DNA of 32,567 nucleotides, from NCBI GenBank assembly GCA_013360405.1, contig JABWBR010000061.1, positions 1-32,567 on the forward strand. The letters run 5' to 3'. The notes beneath the pieces are model-generated. The model was not told the DNA's origin and made no database searches. It saw only the letters and a list, made by a program, of their open reading frames with translations. The DNA comes from Saprospiraceae bacterium. Its GTDB lineage: Bacteria; Bacteroidota; Bacteroidia; Chitinophagales; Saprospiraceae. The position numbers were made by a program, and so were the translations under genes. Below are positions 16,405-24,473 of the stretch, one piece after another (position 1 is the stretch's first letter; the number at the start of each line of letters is the position of its first letter).

Positions 16405-18291
16405 TTAATCAATCCACAACCGCTGATAGGGAATCAGGGTTTCATTGACCTCCAGGTTATTCAACTGGCGCAGGCGTTCTACCGTAATGCCATATTGACG
16501 GGCAATGCGGTACATATTATCGCCTTCTTGTACTGTATGAACACGGCGGCCGTTTTCGCGGGTAACCGCATTGGAATACTCCGAAACCTGGTTGACCGGT
16601 TCGGAAGAAGGATAATAGTCGTAGCGCGAAGTCGAATTAGCAGAAAACTGATCGTTGTCAAAACCGCTTACCCCTTTTGCTTGCAGCGTATTATTGCGCT
16701 GCGTGGCGGGCACTTCGTCGTAAGCGCTGGGGATAAAGTCATTATCGTAGCTGGTAGTAGTGCTTTTGCTCGTCGTAGTCTGATACGGATTGGGTTGACT
16801 CGTAATTGTAGGCACAGGCGTATCAAGATACTGCACACCTCTGCTGTAAGGCTGAATGCCTGTGCTGGTAGCCGTATTGGCGCTTGACCGCGGCGCGGGA
16901 AGACTACCGCTTACGCTTTTTGAGGTCCAGACATCTGCTTTGTCATAAGAATACGGCGTATCAGTAGTATTGACGGGGTAATACGGCGTATTGGTCTTTG
17001 CCGTAGTCGGCTGCGGACAATCGCAATCGCTGGTCTTCAGCTTTTGGCCTATTTTGATATAATCCGTTTTGCCCAGGTTGTTGAACTCGCGGAATTTGGC
17101 CTCCGTGTAGCCGTATTTCATGGCGATTGAGGCCACCGTTTCTCCCGATGCCACCGTGTGGTATTTCACCGTATTGCCAACCTGATCATAAGGAATGGGA
17201 TAATACGTATTCACCGTGCTTTCTGCGCCTTTGGGGCTAAGCGTGGTAGAAGCAGTAGACGCTGTGGAGCTTGTAGAGGCAGTTGCGGCTGAAACCTGCA
17301 ACTGTCCGCCGTTGCGGATTGTATTCGAATTGCCCAGGTTATTCCACTGGCGAAGTTGCTCTACGCTGACGCCGTAGCGTTTTGACAGGCTGTACAGCGT
17401 TTCTCCTTTTTGTACCGTGTGGTATTTAGTTGTGTTATTGTTTGCCGGGGTAGTGGTGGTCGGCTTTTTTTCGTCCAAATAAAGATAAGGAGTCTTGGGC
17501 GTGACATCGTAGTCTTGAGGTACCGCAGTTTGTCTGTAGTCGTATTGGCTCGTCGAACTTTGGCCGGGCAGTTTACCGCAGAGCTCCATGAGGTAGCGCT
17601 CCGGTGTGCGGCCGCGGATACTCTTGAGGATCAACGCGTTTTGCTGGGCATCGGCGGCGTTAAAGCCGATGCGCTCTTCGGTTACGCCGATTTCGGGCAC
17701 GAATACCAGGTCGGCCACCGTATTAATATTGCCTTTATTGGCTTGCTTGAAAATGTAAGAACCCGTGCAGGGGTTTTCGAGCCGGCCTTCGAAATACACC
17801 TGCGCCTTGGGGTTGGTGGAGATATTTTCACCGATTGTGCCGTATTGCGTATTAAACAGGAAGCTGTATTTCGGCGAAACGTAGCTGATCTGCTGGTTGT
17901 CGCGCTTGTAATACGCAGCCAGCGAAACCGGCGACACCAGGTATTGCTTGGTCGTGATCTCGTAAATGATGTATACTTCGTCGGCATCGCTGTTGATGCG
18001 CGTGGCGGTATTCTGGCTAAACTGGCCGTTGCTGCAGCTGAGATAGGAAAGAGGCAAGGTGCTTTGCAGGTCTTTGCTTTCTTTGCCTACTTCGAGTACG
18101 AGTTTTTCCCCCTGGCCTATGTTGACCAGGTATGATACGTAACCCTCTCCGCTCTTATTGTACGCGTATTCGAGCCGCTCCATACAGGCGGGATCAAAAA
18201 ACACGTAAATACGGGCAGCCTGGCTTTGCAGGGGGAGCATCAGTATCAGTAAACTGGCGAAAGAGACAGGGATGCGGAATAAGTTCTTCAT
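16405..18291 (-). CDS. Exported protein with three LysM domains
   Basis: Predicted exported, probably periplasmic or cell-wall-interacting protein. A Sec signal peptide ends in QSQAA (about residues 1-26 from the ATG at 18291). A Cys-containing N-terminal domain of about 220 residues follows that I do not recognise (ARIYVFFDPACMERLEYAYN...). Three LysM peptidoglycan-binding modules follow: about 290-333 (YHTVQKGETLYSLSKRYG), 377-420 (YHTVASGETVASIAMKYG) and 582-627 (VHTVQEGDNMYRIARQYG). They are joined by low-complexity Ser/Thr/Tyr/Pro linkers. No catalytic domain is visible. The ATG at 18291 is preferred over one nine codons upstream because it gives a standard signal peptide. It lies downstream of the SNF2 gene on the same strand, but after a 271-nt AT-rich gap, so it probably has its own promoter. 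Confidence 0.9.
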   Translation of the reverse strand: MKNLFRIPVSFASLLILMLPLQSQAARIYVFFDPACMERLEYAYNKSGEGYVSYLVNIGQGEKLVLEVGKESKDLQSTLPLSYLSCSNGQFSQNTATRINSDADEVYIIYEITTKQYLVSPVSLAAYYKRDNQQISYVSPKYSFLFNTQYGTIGENISTNPKAQVYFEGRLENPCTGSYIFKQANKGNINTVADLVFVPEIGVTEERIGFNAADAQQNALILKSIRGRTPERYLMELCGKLPGQSSTSQYDYRQTAVPQDYDVTPKTPYLYLDEKKPTTTTPANNNTTKYHTVQKGETLYSLSKRYGVSVEQLRQWNNLGNSNTIRNGGQLQVSAATASTSSTASTASTTLSPKGAESTVNTYYPIPYDQVGNTVKYHTVASGETVASIAMKYGYTEAKFREFNNLGKTDYIKIGQKLKTSDCDCPQPTTAKTNTPYYPVNTTDTPYSYDKADVWTSKSVSGSLPAPRSSANTATSTGIQPYSRGVQYLDTPVPTITSQPNPYQTTTSKSTTTSYDNDFIPSAYDEVPATQRNNTLQAKGVSGFDNDQFSANSTSRYDYYPSSEPVNQVSEYSNAVTRENGRRVHTVQEGDNMYRIARQYGITVERLRQLNNLEVNETLIPYQRLWID

Positions 18292-18562
18292 GGTGATAAT
18301 TTTGTGGAAGCGCATCATGCTTTTTAATAAGGTGTGAGTAACAAATGATTATGCATTGAAATAACGCAAATGGCAACACAAAGATTGTGAGCTCTTTACG
18401 ATTTTCACATTACAGAACAGTAAAATTTAACAAGATATTCGCCAGAATAAGCAAGGATATTTACGTATAAAGATACAAAACGTTTCAAATTAAGGCGTGA
18501 TTTTAACTTTTTTTATAAAAAAATATTTATCTCTAAAAAATATATACCTGATAATGAATTGT
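18292..18562. other. AT-rich intergenic region upstream of the LysM gene
   Basis: No gene is visible. A 16-bp palindrome TTTTTTTATAAAAAAA lies at 18508-18523, just after the SNF2 stop. It could help terminate SNF2 transcription. The promoter of the LysM gene should be here, but I find no exact TAnnTTTG match on the minus strand; TGTGAG-flanked CAAAGATT is the closest. Confidence 0.5.
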
Positions 18563-21505
18563 TTATGAAAGCAAAAATCCTATCTCGTCTTTTGAGAAAT
18601 TCAACTGCTCGTTGGCGTTGATGATATCGTCGGCCAACTGGGCTTTTTTGGCCTGCAGGGTCATGATTTTTTCTTCTATGCTGTCTTTGGTAATGAATTT
18701 TACCGCTATCACGTGTTTGTCCTGCCCGATGCGATGGGCGCGGGCTATGGCCTGCTGCTCGGTAGCGGGGTTCCACCAGGGGTCGAGTATGAAAACGTAG
18801 TCGGCAGCGGTGAGGTTGAGTCCGGCGCCGCCTGCTTTGATGGAGATCAGAAACGATTGCACTGCGGGCTGCTCTTCAAAGCGCCGCACCTGCTCGGCTC
18901 GCTTGCGTGTTTCTATGTCGCCGCTGAGCCAGGCGTAGGGTAATTCCTGAGATTCAAAATGCTGTTTGAAATAATCCAGATATTTTACAAAAGAACTGAA
19001 AAACAAAGCTTTATGTCCGCTCCGGCGTATGATGTCCCAATGTTCCAGTACGTCGTTGTATTTTCCGCTTTCGTGGGGGTAGTCGTCGAGTACCATGCCG
19101 GGGTGGTTCACCAGTTGCCGCAGCCGGGTTAGCGATTGCAGCACCATGAGTTTGTATTGGGGGTTGTGGGCGTCGAAGGAGTCCAGCAGGGCGTTTCGGG
19201 CGGCCGACTTTTCTTTTTCGTAGATTTTTTTCTGCTCGGCGGTCATTTCGCTGTAGAAGAGTTTGGTGGTGAGCGGCGGCAGGTCGCGGGCCACTTCTTC
19301 TTTGGTGCGGCGCAGTAGGTAGGGCTGCACCAGACTGCGAAGGCGGCGGCTGCGCTGCTCGTCCCGGTTTTTTTCGATGGGGGTGATGAATTCTTTTCTA
19401 AAAAAGGCGTAGTTGCCCAACAAGCCGGGGTTGATGAATTGCATCTGCGCCCACAGGTCGGATAGCGAATTTTCAATAGGCGTGCCGCTGAGCGAGATTT
19501 TGTGCCGCGCTTTCAGGTTGTTGACGGCTTTGAATATTTTGCTGTCGGGGTTTTTGATTTGCTGACTTTCGTCTAATACGATGTATTCAAATTCTATTTT
19601 TTGCAATAAATCTTCGTCGCGAAGGGCGGTCTGGTACGTGGTCAGCAGCACGTCGAAGCGGCGCAGCAGGCGCAGGTCGGTATAGCGTTTGGCGCCGGTG
19701 TGATTGCAAACGTTGAGTGAAGGGGCAAAACGCCTGATTTCCTGCTCCCAGTTGAATACCAGCGAGGCGGGCATGATGAGCAGGGCGCCCAGCGGTCTGA
19801 GTAGATGCTGGTCGAGGGGCTGGGTTTGAAACAGGTCGAGCTGGGCGGGACTCGCATCTGCACCCGGCGCCGGGCTGTCGGGCAATTGCGCTTTGGCATG
19901 CAGCAGGATGGCTATGGTTTGCAGGGTTTTCCCTAGGCCCATATCGTCGGCCAGCAGTGCGCCAAGGCCCTGCTGGTAATGCCCCGCCAACCAGCGCATG
20001 CCCTCCAGCTGATAGGGGCGCAGGTCGGCTTTGAGCAGGGTAGGGGGCGCCAGCAGCGCAGTATCGGGCGCTTCTATGCCATCGTGGTGCAGGTCGAGTT
20101 CTTCCAGCAGGGTGTATTGGCTTTTTTCAAGCCGCAGGCCGCCGTCGGTTTTTTTGGCAAATTGTACGAGACTTTGATATCTGGCCATCCATTCCAGCGG
20201 AATCAGGAAATAGTCGCCATTGGGCAGCGGGTAAAAGCGATTTTGACTTTTGACGTAAGGCGCCAGTTGGTGAAAGGGGATGCGAAATTCGCCTACTTGT
20301 ACTTCTCCGTGCAGGTCAAACCAGTCGTTGTCGCCGCCGGCGCTCAGTTGCAGTCCTGCCGGATAGAGATATACGGTTTTGTCTTCGACGGCGGGGGCGA
20401 CTACCGAAAACCCTTCCCCTTCGAGTTTTTCGCGGTGGTCGGCCAGCCAGCCCAGCAGAAAATAGGGATCGTCGGCGGGTTGGCTTTCAGGCTGAAAAAA
20501 GCTGCCTTCTGCGTGTAGGAGTCCCAACTCCGGTAGCCTTTCGATACAGCGTTTTTCCGCGTCGAAATCGCGGCTGACCTTTACGATGTGAATGTCTTCG
20601 CCGTTGATCTCCAGGGTGGTGCGGCGGTCTTTTTTATCGCTCCAGTTGAAGGAGGCATTGGCGTAGACCATCTGTACGCTGAGCACCCATTGTCCGCCAA
20701 ATAGGTTGCGTACGGGCTCCAGCCGGCAGGTTTTCAGGTGGTCGTCCTGGGTAATGCCGAATCCTTCTGCCTGGATTTCCGTCTTCGAGGCTACTTTGAG
20801 GATGAACTTGCGGAAATACGCCGCCGCCGAGGCGCCGGGAATAGCCACTTCGTCTTTCTGGCGAAAGGGCTTTACCATATTGCCGTTGATGTGTTCGAGG
20901 CGAAACAGGGCGTAATCGGCCAGCAACCAGCCGGGTTCGTTGGTGAGCGGGGTGAGTTCGTTGAATTGCCGGAAGCGGATCGTGCGCTCGCCCAAAGAAG
21001 CGCTAAGCCGGTAGTTGACGCCTTCGGGGGTTTTCCGGAATGCCAGCACGGGTTGCAGGGGCTGTACGGCAAATTTTACGATAAAGTCTTTTACCAGCAC
21101 TTTCCTTGCTACTTTCCAGCTCAGCGGCAATTTTCGGCGGTGAACGACCGTCAGCCATTGGTCGAGTATACGGTGTATGTGGTTTATAATCAGGGGCTTA
21201 ATGTCTTCTTCTTGCAATAAATCGGCAAGCGGCAGTTTTTTCTTCCGGGTGGCATTGAAGCGCTGCTCGAGCGCTGCGGGCTGTAATTGTTCGATCCATT
21301 CCAGCAGCTTTTGCTGGTCGGCATCGGGCTGTAAACCTAGTGGGGACAAGGTCGCCGTCGTGGCTTTCTGCACCAGGTGGGTCAGCGTGCCGTCGGTATC
21401 TTTTTTTACAATATACGCTTCGGGCAGGTAAATGCCGTCGGCCCATTCGTACAGGTTGAAAACGATTTCAAGGGCCTGGTCGGTGGGTGATTTCTGGTTT
21501 GTCAT
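18563..21505 (-). CDS. SNF2-family helicase-like ATPase
   Basis: A DNA-translocating SNF2/RapA-type ATPase of about 980 residues. The N-terminal half (about 1-490) is a divergent region without clear motifs. The ATPase core follows: LADDMGLGKTLQT (Walker A, near 520), LLTTYQTALRDED, the Walker B/DExx box as LDESQ (near 645), SGTPIENSLSDLW (near 673), then the C-terminal helicase lobe with ALFFSSFVKYLDYF, SFLISIKAGGAGLNLTAADYVFILDPWWNP and QAIARAHRIGQDK (near 927). DESQ in place of the usual DEAQ/DEAH is a mild variation. I chose the ATG at 21505 (MTNQKSPTDQ); an upstream ATG at 21538 adds eleven residues without family support. The gene diverges from kbl. Its cellular role (transcription recycling or DNA repair) is unknown. 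Confidence 0.92.
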   Translation of the reverse strand: MTNQKSPTDQALEIVFNLYEWADGIYLPEAYIVKKDTDGTLTHLVQKATTATLSPLGLQPDADQQKLLEWIEQLQPAALEQRFNATRKKKLPLADLLQEEDIKPLIINHIHRILDQWLTVVHRRKLPLSWKVARKVLVKDFIVKFAVQPLQPVLAFRKTPEGVNYRLSASLGERTIRFRQFNELTPLTNEPGWLLADYALFRLEHINGNMVKPFRQKDEVAIPGASAAAYFRKFILKVASKTEIQAEGFGITQDDHLKTCRLEPVRNLFGGQWVLSVQMVYANASFNWSDKKDRRTTLEINGEDIHIVKVSRDFDAEKRCIERLPELGLLHAEGSFFQPESQPADDPYFLLGWLADHREKLEGEGFSVVAPAVEDKTVYLYPAGLQLSAGGDNDWFDLHGEVQVGEFRIPFHQLAPYVKSQNRFYPLPNGDYFLIPLEWMARYQSLVQFAKKTDGGLRLEKSQYTLLEELDLHHDGIEAPDTALLAPPTLLKADLRPYQLEGMRWLAGHYQQGLGALLADDMGLGKTLQTIAILLHAKAQLPDSPAPGADASPAQLDLFQTQPLDQHLLRPLGALLIMPASLVFNWEQEIRRFAPSLNVCNHTGAKRYTDLRLLRRFDVLLTTYQTALRDEDLLQKIEFEYIVLDESQQIKNPDSKIFKAVNNLKARHKISLSGTPIENSLSDLWAQMQFINPGLLGNYAFFRKEFITPIEKNRDEQRSRRLRSLVQPYLLRRTKEEVARDLPPLTTKLFYSEMTAEQKKIYEKEKSAARNALLDSFDAHNPQYKLMVLQSLTRLRQLVNHPGMVLDDYPHESGKYNDVLEHWDIIRRSGHKALFFSSFVKYLDYFKQHFESQELPYAWLSGDIETRKRAEQVRRFEEQPAVQSFLISIKAGGAGLNLTAADYVFILDPWWNPATEQQAIARAHRIGQDKHVIAVKFITKDSIEEKIMTLQAKKAQLADDIINANEQLNFSKDEIGFLLS

Positions 21506-21585
21506 CGCTAATCTTGTTCCGGCTCGCAAATTGAACAAATTTTTTCCTTTTGAAAAAAAAATTCAAAAACACCCCCATTACCTCC

Positions 21586-21593
21586 TAACTTTG
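21586..21593 (+). promoter_or_regulatory. Candidate -7 element for kbl
   Basis: TAACTTTG fits TAnnTTTG and ends 20 nt before the kbl ATG, the same distance as the der element. No -33 TTTG lies at the expected spacing. Confidence 0.5.
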
Positions 21594-21613
21594 CCTGAAA
21601 CAATAGCCTAGCC

Positions 21614-22804
21614 ATGTTTTCCAACGTAGAACCCGCTTTGCAACAGGAGTTGCAGGAAATTCGCGATGCCGGCTTATTCAAGCAGGAGCGCATTATCGTG
21701 TCGCCGCAAGGCCCCGAAATTACTATAAATACCGGCCAGGAAGTGCTTAACTTCTGCGCCAATAACTACCTGGGCTTGTCGTCGCACCCCGAGGTGATCA
21801 AAGCCGCCCATGAGGCCATCGATACGCACGGCTTCGGCTTGTCGTCGGTGCGGTTTATCTGTGGCACCCAGGATATCCACAAAGAGTTGGAGGGCAAAAT
21901 TGCCGAGTTTCTTGGCATGGAAGACGCCATCCTCTACGCCGCGGCATTCGACGCCAACGGCGGTTTGTTTGAGCCCCTGCTCGGCGAGGAAGACGCGATT
22001 ATCTCCGACGAACTCAACCACGCCTCGATTATCGACGGTATCCGCTTGTGCAAGGCCCAGCGTTTTCGGTATAAGCACAACGATATGTCCGACCTCGAAG
22101 ATAAACTCAAAGAAGCCGCCGGCGCCCGCCGCCGGCTGATCTCTACCGATGGGGCTTTCTCGATGGATGGTACGATCGCCCAGCTCGACAAAATTTGCGA
22201 CCTCGCCGAGCGCTATAATGCGATGGTGATGATCGACGAATGCCACGCTACCGGCTTCCTGGGCAAGACCGGCCGCGGCACCCACGAATACCGCGGCGTG
22301 ATGGACCGCATCGATATCATCACCGGCACGCTGGGCAAAGCGCTGGGAGGCGCCTCCGGCGGCTTTACCGCTGCCAAAAAGGAGATTGTCGATATGCTGC
22401 GACAGCGCTCCAGGCCTTACCTGTTTTCTAATACCGTAGCGCCGGCTATCGTAGGCGCCTCTATCCGGGTGTTGGAGCTGTTGAGCAGTTCAACCCGGTT
22501 GCGCGACAAACTGGAGGCCAATACGCGTTATTTCCGCAAGGCGATGACCGAAGCGGGCTTTGATATCCTGCCCGGCGAGCATCCTATTGTGCCTATCATG
22601 CTTTACGACGCCCCGCTGGCCCAAAATTTCGCCCGCCAATTGCTGGATGAAGGCATCTACGTAATTGGATTTTTCTTTCCTGTGGTGCCCAAAGGAAAAG
22701 CCCGCATCCGTGTTCAGCTCTCCGCCGCCCACGAACCCGAACACCTCGACAAAGCGGTGGCCGCGTTTGTGAAGGTGGGGAAGGAGTTGGGAGTGATAAA
22801 GTAA
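21614..22804 (+). CDS. kbl: Glycine C-acetyltransferase (2-amino-3-ketobutyrate CoA ligase)
   Basis: PLP enzyme that cleaves 2-amino-3-oxobutanoate with CoA to glycine and acetyl-CoA, the second step of threonine catabolism after threonine dehydrogenase. The 396 residues match the family length. Visible features are [16 protein letters not shown] (46-61), [17 protein letters not shown] (77-93), [10 protein letters not shown] (208-217), and the PLP-binding lysine Lys242 in [14 protein letters not shown]. Related alpha-oxoamine synthases (BioF, HemA, serine palmitoyltransferase) share the fold, but the [10 protein letters not shown] segment and overall similarity favour KBL. Threonine dehydrogenase is not in the window. 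The gene ends directly against a hairpin. Confidence 0.94.
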   Translation: MFSNVEPALQQELQEIRDAGLFKQERIIVSPQGPEITINTGQEVLNFCANNYLGLSSHPEVIKAAHEAIDTHGFGLSSVRFICGTQDIHKELEGKIAEFLGMEDAILYAAAFDANGGLFEPLLGEEDAIISDELNHASIIDGIRLCKAQRFRYKHNDMSDLEDKLKEAAGARRRLISTDGAFSMDGTIAQLDKICDLAERYNAMVMIDECHATGFLGKTGRGTHEYRGVMDRIDIITGTLGKALGGASGGFTAAKKEIVDMLRQRSRPYLFSNTVAPAIVGASIRVLELLSSSTRLRDKLEANTRYFRKAMTEAGFDILPGEHPIVPIMLYDAPLAQNFARQLLDEGIYVIGFFFPVVPKGKARIRVQLSAAHEPEHLDKAVAAFVKVGKELGVIK

Positions 22805-22886
22805 GGATGTTGGATGCTTGATGTTGAATGTTTAATTAATTTTATATTTAAATTATTGTTAATCAAACATCAAGCATCCAACATCC
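22805..22886. terminator. Perfect 21-bp heptad-repeat hairpin between convergent kbl and the DUF1501 gene
   Basis: The left arm 22805-22825 and right arm 22866-22886 are perfectly complementary over 21 bp, with a 40-nt AT-rich loop. The left arm consists of heptads (GATGTTG, GATGCTT, GATGTTG, then AATGTTT). It begins at the base after the kbl stop and ends 4 nt before the opposing stop. Both genes would carry the stem-loop at their mRNA ends. The terminator role is inferred from position and fold; there is no long T-run. Confidence 0.6.
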
Positions 22887-22890
22887 AACA

Positions 22891-24456
22891 TTAATTTTTC
22901 ACCACCCTTTTCGTCTTCTGCCGGCCCTGTAATTGGAGGCGGAAGAAATAGGTGCCGGGGGGTAAGCCGTGCATATCCACTTGTATCTTGTGCTCGCCGG
23001 CGCTTAAACGCTGGTTGGTAACTACCCGGAGTTCGTTACCTATCGAATCAAACAGGCTGAGTTTGGCCCATTCGTCGGCAGCGGTAAAGCTGATCGTGGT
23101 CCAGTTGCTGCAAGGATTGGGATAAGCGTTCATTACGACCGCTTCCTCTTTGGGCTCCGGGCGCGTTGATGTGGCCGTGCAATTGAGTAGCAGCGGCAGG
23201 TATTGGAAGTCGTTATAAAGCAGCGAGCGTACATCGTCTTCACCCACCTCAAACCAGTCCATCAACAGCGAACCGTACACATCGCGGAAGTCGTGTTGCA
23301 TGGGCACACCTTCATCTATGCTCACGTCGGCAGATATTTCGGGAGTATCTCCGAGAATTGAAGGGTTCACACACGAACCGAATAGCAACAAAGGTGCTGC
23401 GGTACCGTGGTCGGTGCCGAAACTGTCGTTGGAGCGGATTCGCCGTCCGAATTCGGAAAACGTCATGCACACCACGCGCTGGTCGAGTCCAAGCATTTGC
23501 AAGTCGCTTTGGAAAGCGGCCACGGCGTTTGACAATTGCTGAAGCAGTTCGGCATGGTCGCCCAAAGTGACGTCGCCTTGTTGCACCTGGTTGGCATGCG
23601 TGTCAAACCCGCCGAGACTGACCACATAAACTTTGGTTTGCAGTCCGCCGGATATCAACAAGGCCACGTTTTTGAGTTGCTGCGCCAGCCGGTTGTCAGC
23701 AGGGTATGCTGCCAGATTGCTGCCGTTTTGAGCGGCATCGGTGATCACATCGCCGTATTGATTGGCCTGGGAGATAGACAAACGAAGGAAAGCCAGCTCT
23801 TCACCGTAAGGCGTATCGGGCAAATCGCTCGGACTGCCTTCTGTGAGCGGCGCCAGGGAGAAGGGATCATTGAGTGTGAGGCTGAAATTGGAAGCCGTGC
23901 CCTGGCAGGTTTCCGATACAATGCTACCCATAGTGATGGCAAAGGGGTCGGGATAGTCGCCGTTGGGGTAATTATCGGGATAAGAAGGGTGTAGCGTTTC
24001 AAAATAACGGCCCAGCCAGCCGGTAGTCCAGACTTCTTCTGCCGGGGAGCCGCTGGTCCAGATATCGGTAGAGCGGAAGTGGGAGCGGTTTTGGTTGGGA
24101 TAACCTACGCTTTGCACGATACCCATTTTGCCTTCGTCGTACAGCGCTCTTACGCCGGTCATTACCGGGTGAAGCCCGACGGTATCTTCCACAGAAAGAA
24201 TGCTGTTTTGCGGTAAGATGATATTGCCGCGCACGTTGGCCAGGTTGTCGTACTGGTCCAAGGGTACCACCATATTGAGCCCGTCATTGCCGCCGTTGAG
24301 TTGAATAAGCACCAGCACGCGGTCGGATTCGGGATTAACGATGCGCGAGAGGAAAGAACGGGGCATGGCTGATACCCGCATCCCGTTGAGCAGGAGCGGT
24401 ACGCTGACGGCTGTGCCTGCTGCTTTTATAAATTGTCTTCTTTTCATGGTCTGCAT
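22891..24456 (-). CDS. DUF1501 protein with Tat signal and T9SS sorting domain
   Basis: A 521-residue exported protein of the DUF1501 (sulfatase-like fold) family. The N-terminus has a twin-arginine motif KRRQFIKAAG with a following hydrophobic stretch. Family blocks visible are VLVLIQLNGGNDGLNMVVPLD, HPVMTGVRALYDEGKMGIVQ, SHFRSTDIWTSG, YVVSLGGFDTHANQ and TFSEFGRRIRSNDSFGTDHG. The final ~75 residues form a T9SS type A sorting domain (AYPNPCSNWTTISFT...LPPGTYFFRLQLQG). The enzymatic role of DUF1501 is not known to me. The gene follows the DUF1800 gene by 17 nt, the usual pairing of these families, so they are probably one operon. An ATG at 24447 (MKRRQF) is an equally good start and puts the Tat motif nearer the N-terminus. 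Confidence 0.93.
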   Translation of the reverse strand: MQTMKRRQFIKAAGTAVSVPLLLNGMRVSAMPRSFLSRIVNPESDRVLVLIQLNGGNDGLNMVVPLDQYDNLANVRGNIILPQNSILSVEDTVGLHPVMTGVRALYDEGKMGIVQSVGYPNQNRSHFRSTDIWTSGSPAEEVWTTGWLGRYFETLHPSYPDNYPNGDYPDPFAITMGSIVSETCQGTASNFSLTLNDPFSLAPLTEGSPSDLPDTPYGEELAFLRLSISQANQYGDVITDAAQNGSNLAAYPADNRLAQQLKNVALLISGGLQTKVYVVSLGGFDTHANQVQQGDVTLGDHAELLQQLSNAVAAFQSDLQMLGLDQRVVCMTFSEFGRRIRSNDSFGTDHGTAAPLLLFGSCVNPSILGDTPEISADVSIDEGVPMQHDFRDVYGSLLMDWFEVGEDDVRSLLYNDFQYLPLLLNCTATSTRPEPKEEAVVMNAYPNPCSNWTTISFTAADEWAKLSLFDSIGNELRVVTNQRLSAGEHKIQVDMHGLPPGTYFFRLQLQGRQKTKRVVKN

Positions 24457-24473
24457 TTTTGTACTAATAAAAA

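Noticed and set aside
17410-18135. 241-codon open frame antisense to the LysM gene
   Set aside because: No motif, no start context, and it lies opposite a well-supported gene.
19979-20518. 179-codon open frame antisense to the SNF2 gene
   Set aside because: Composition of a shadow frame and no recognisable domain.
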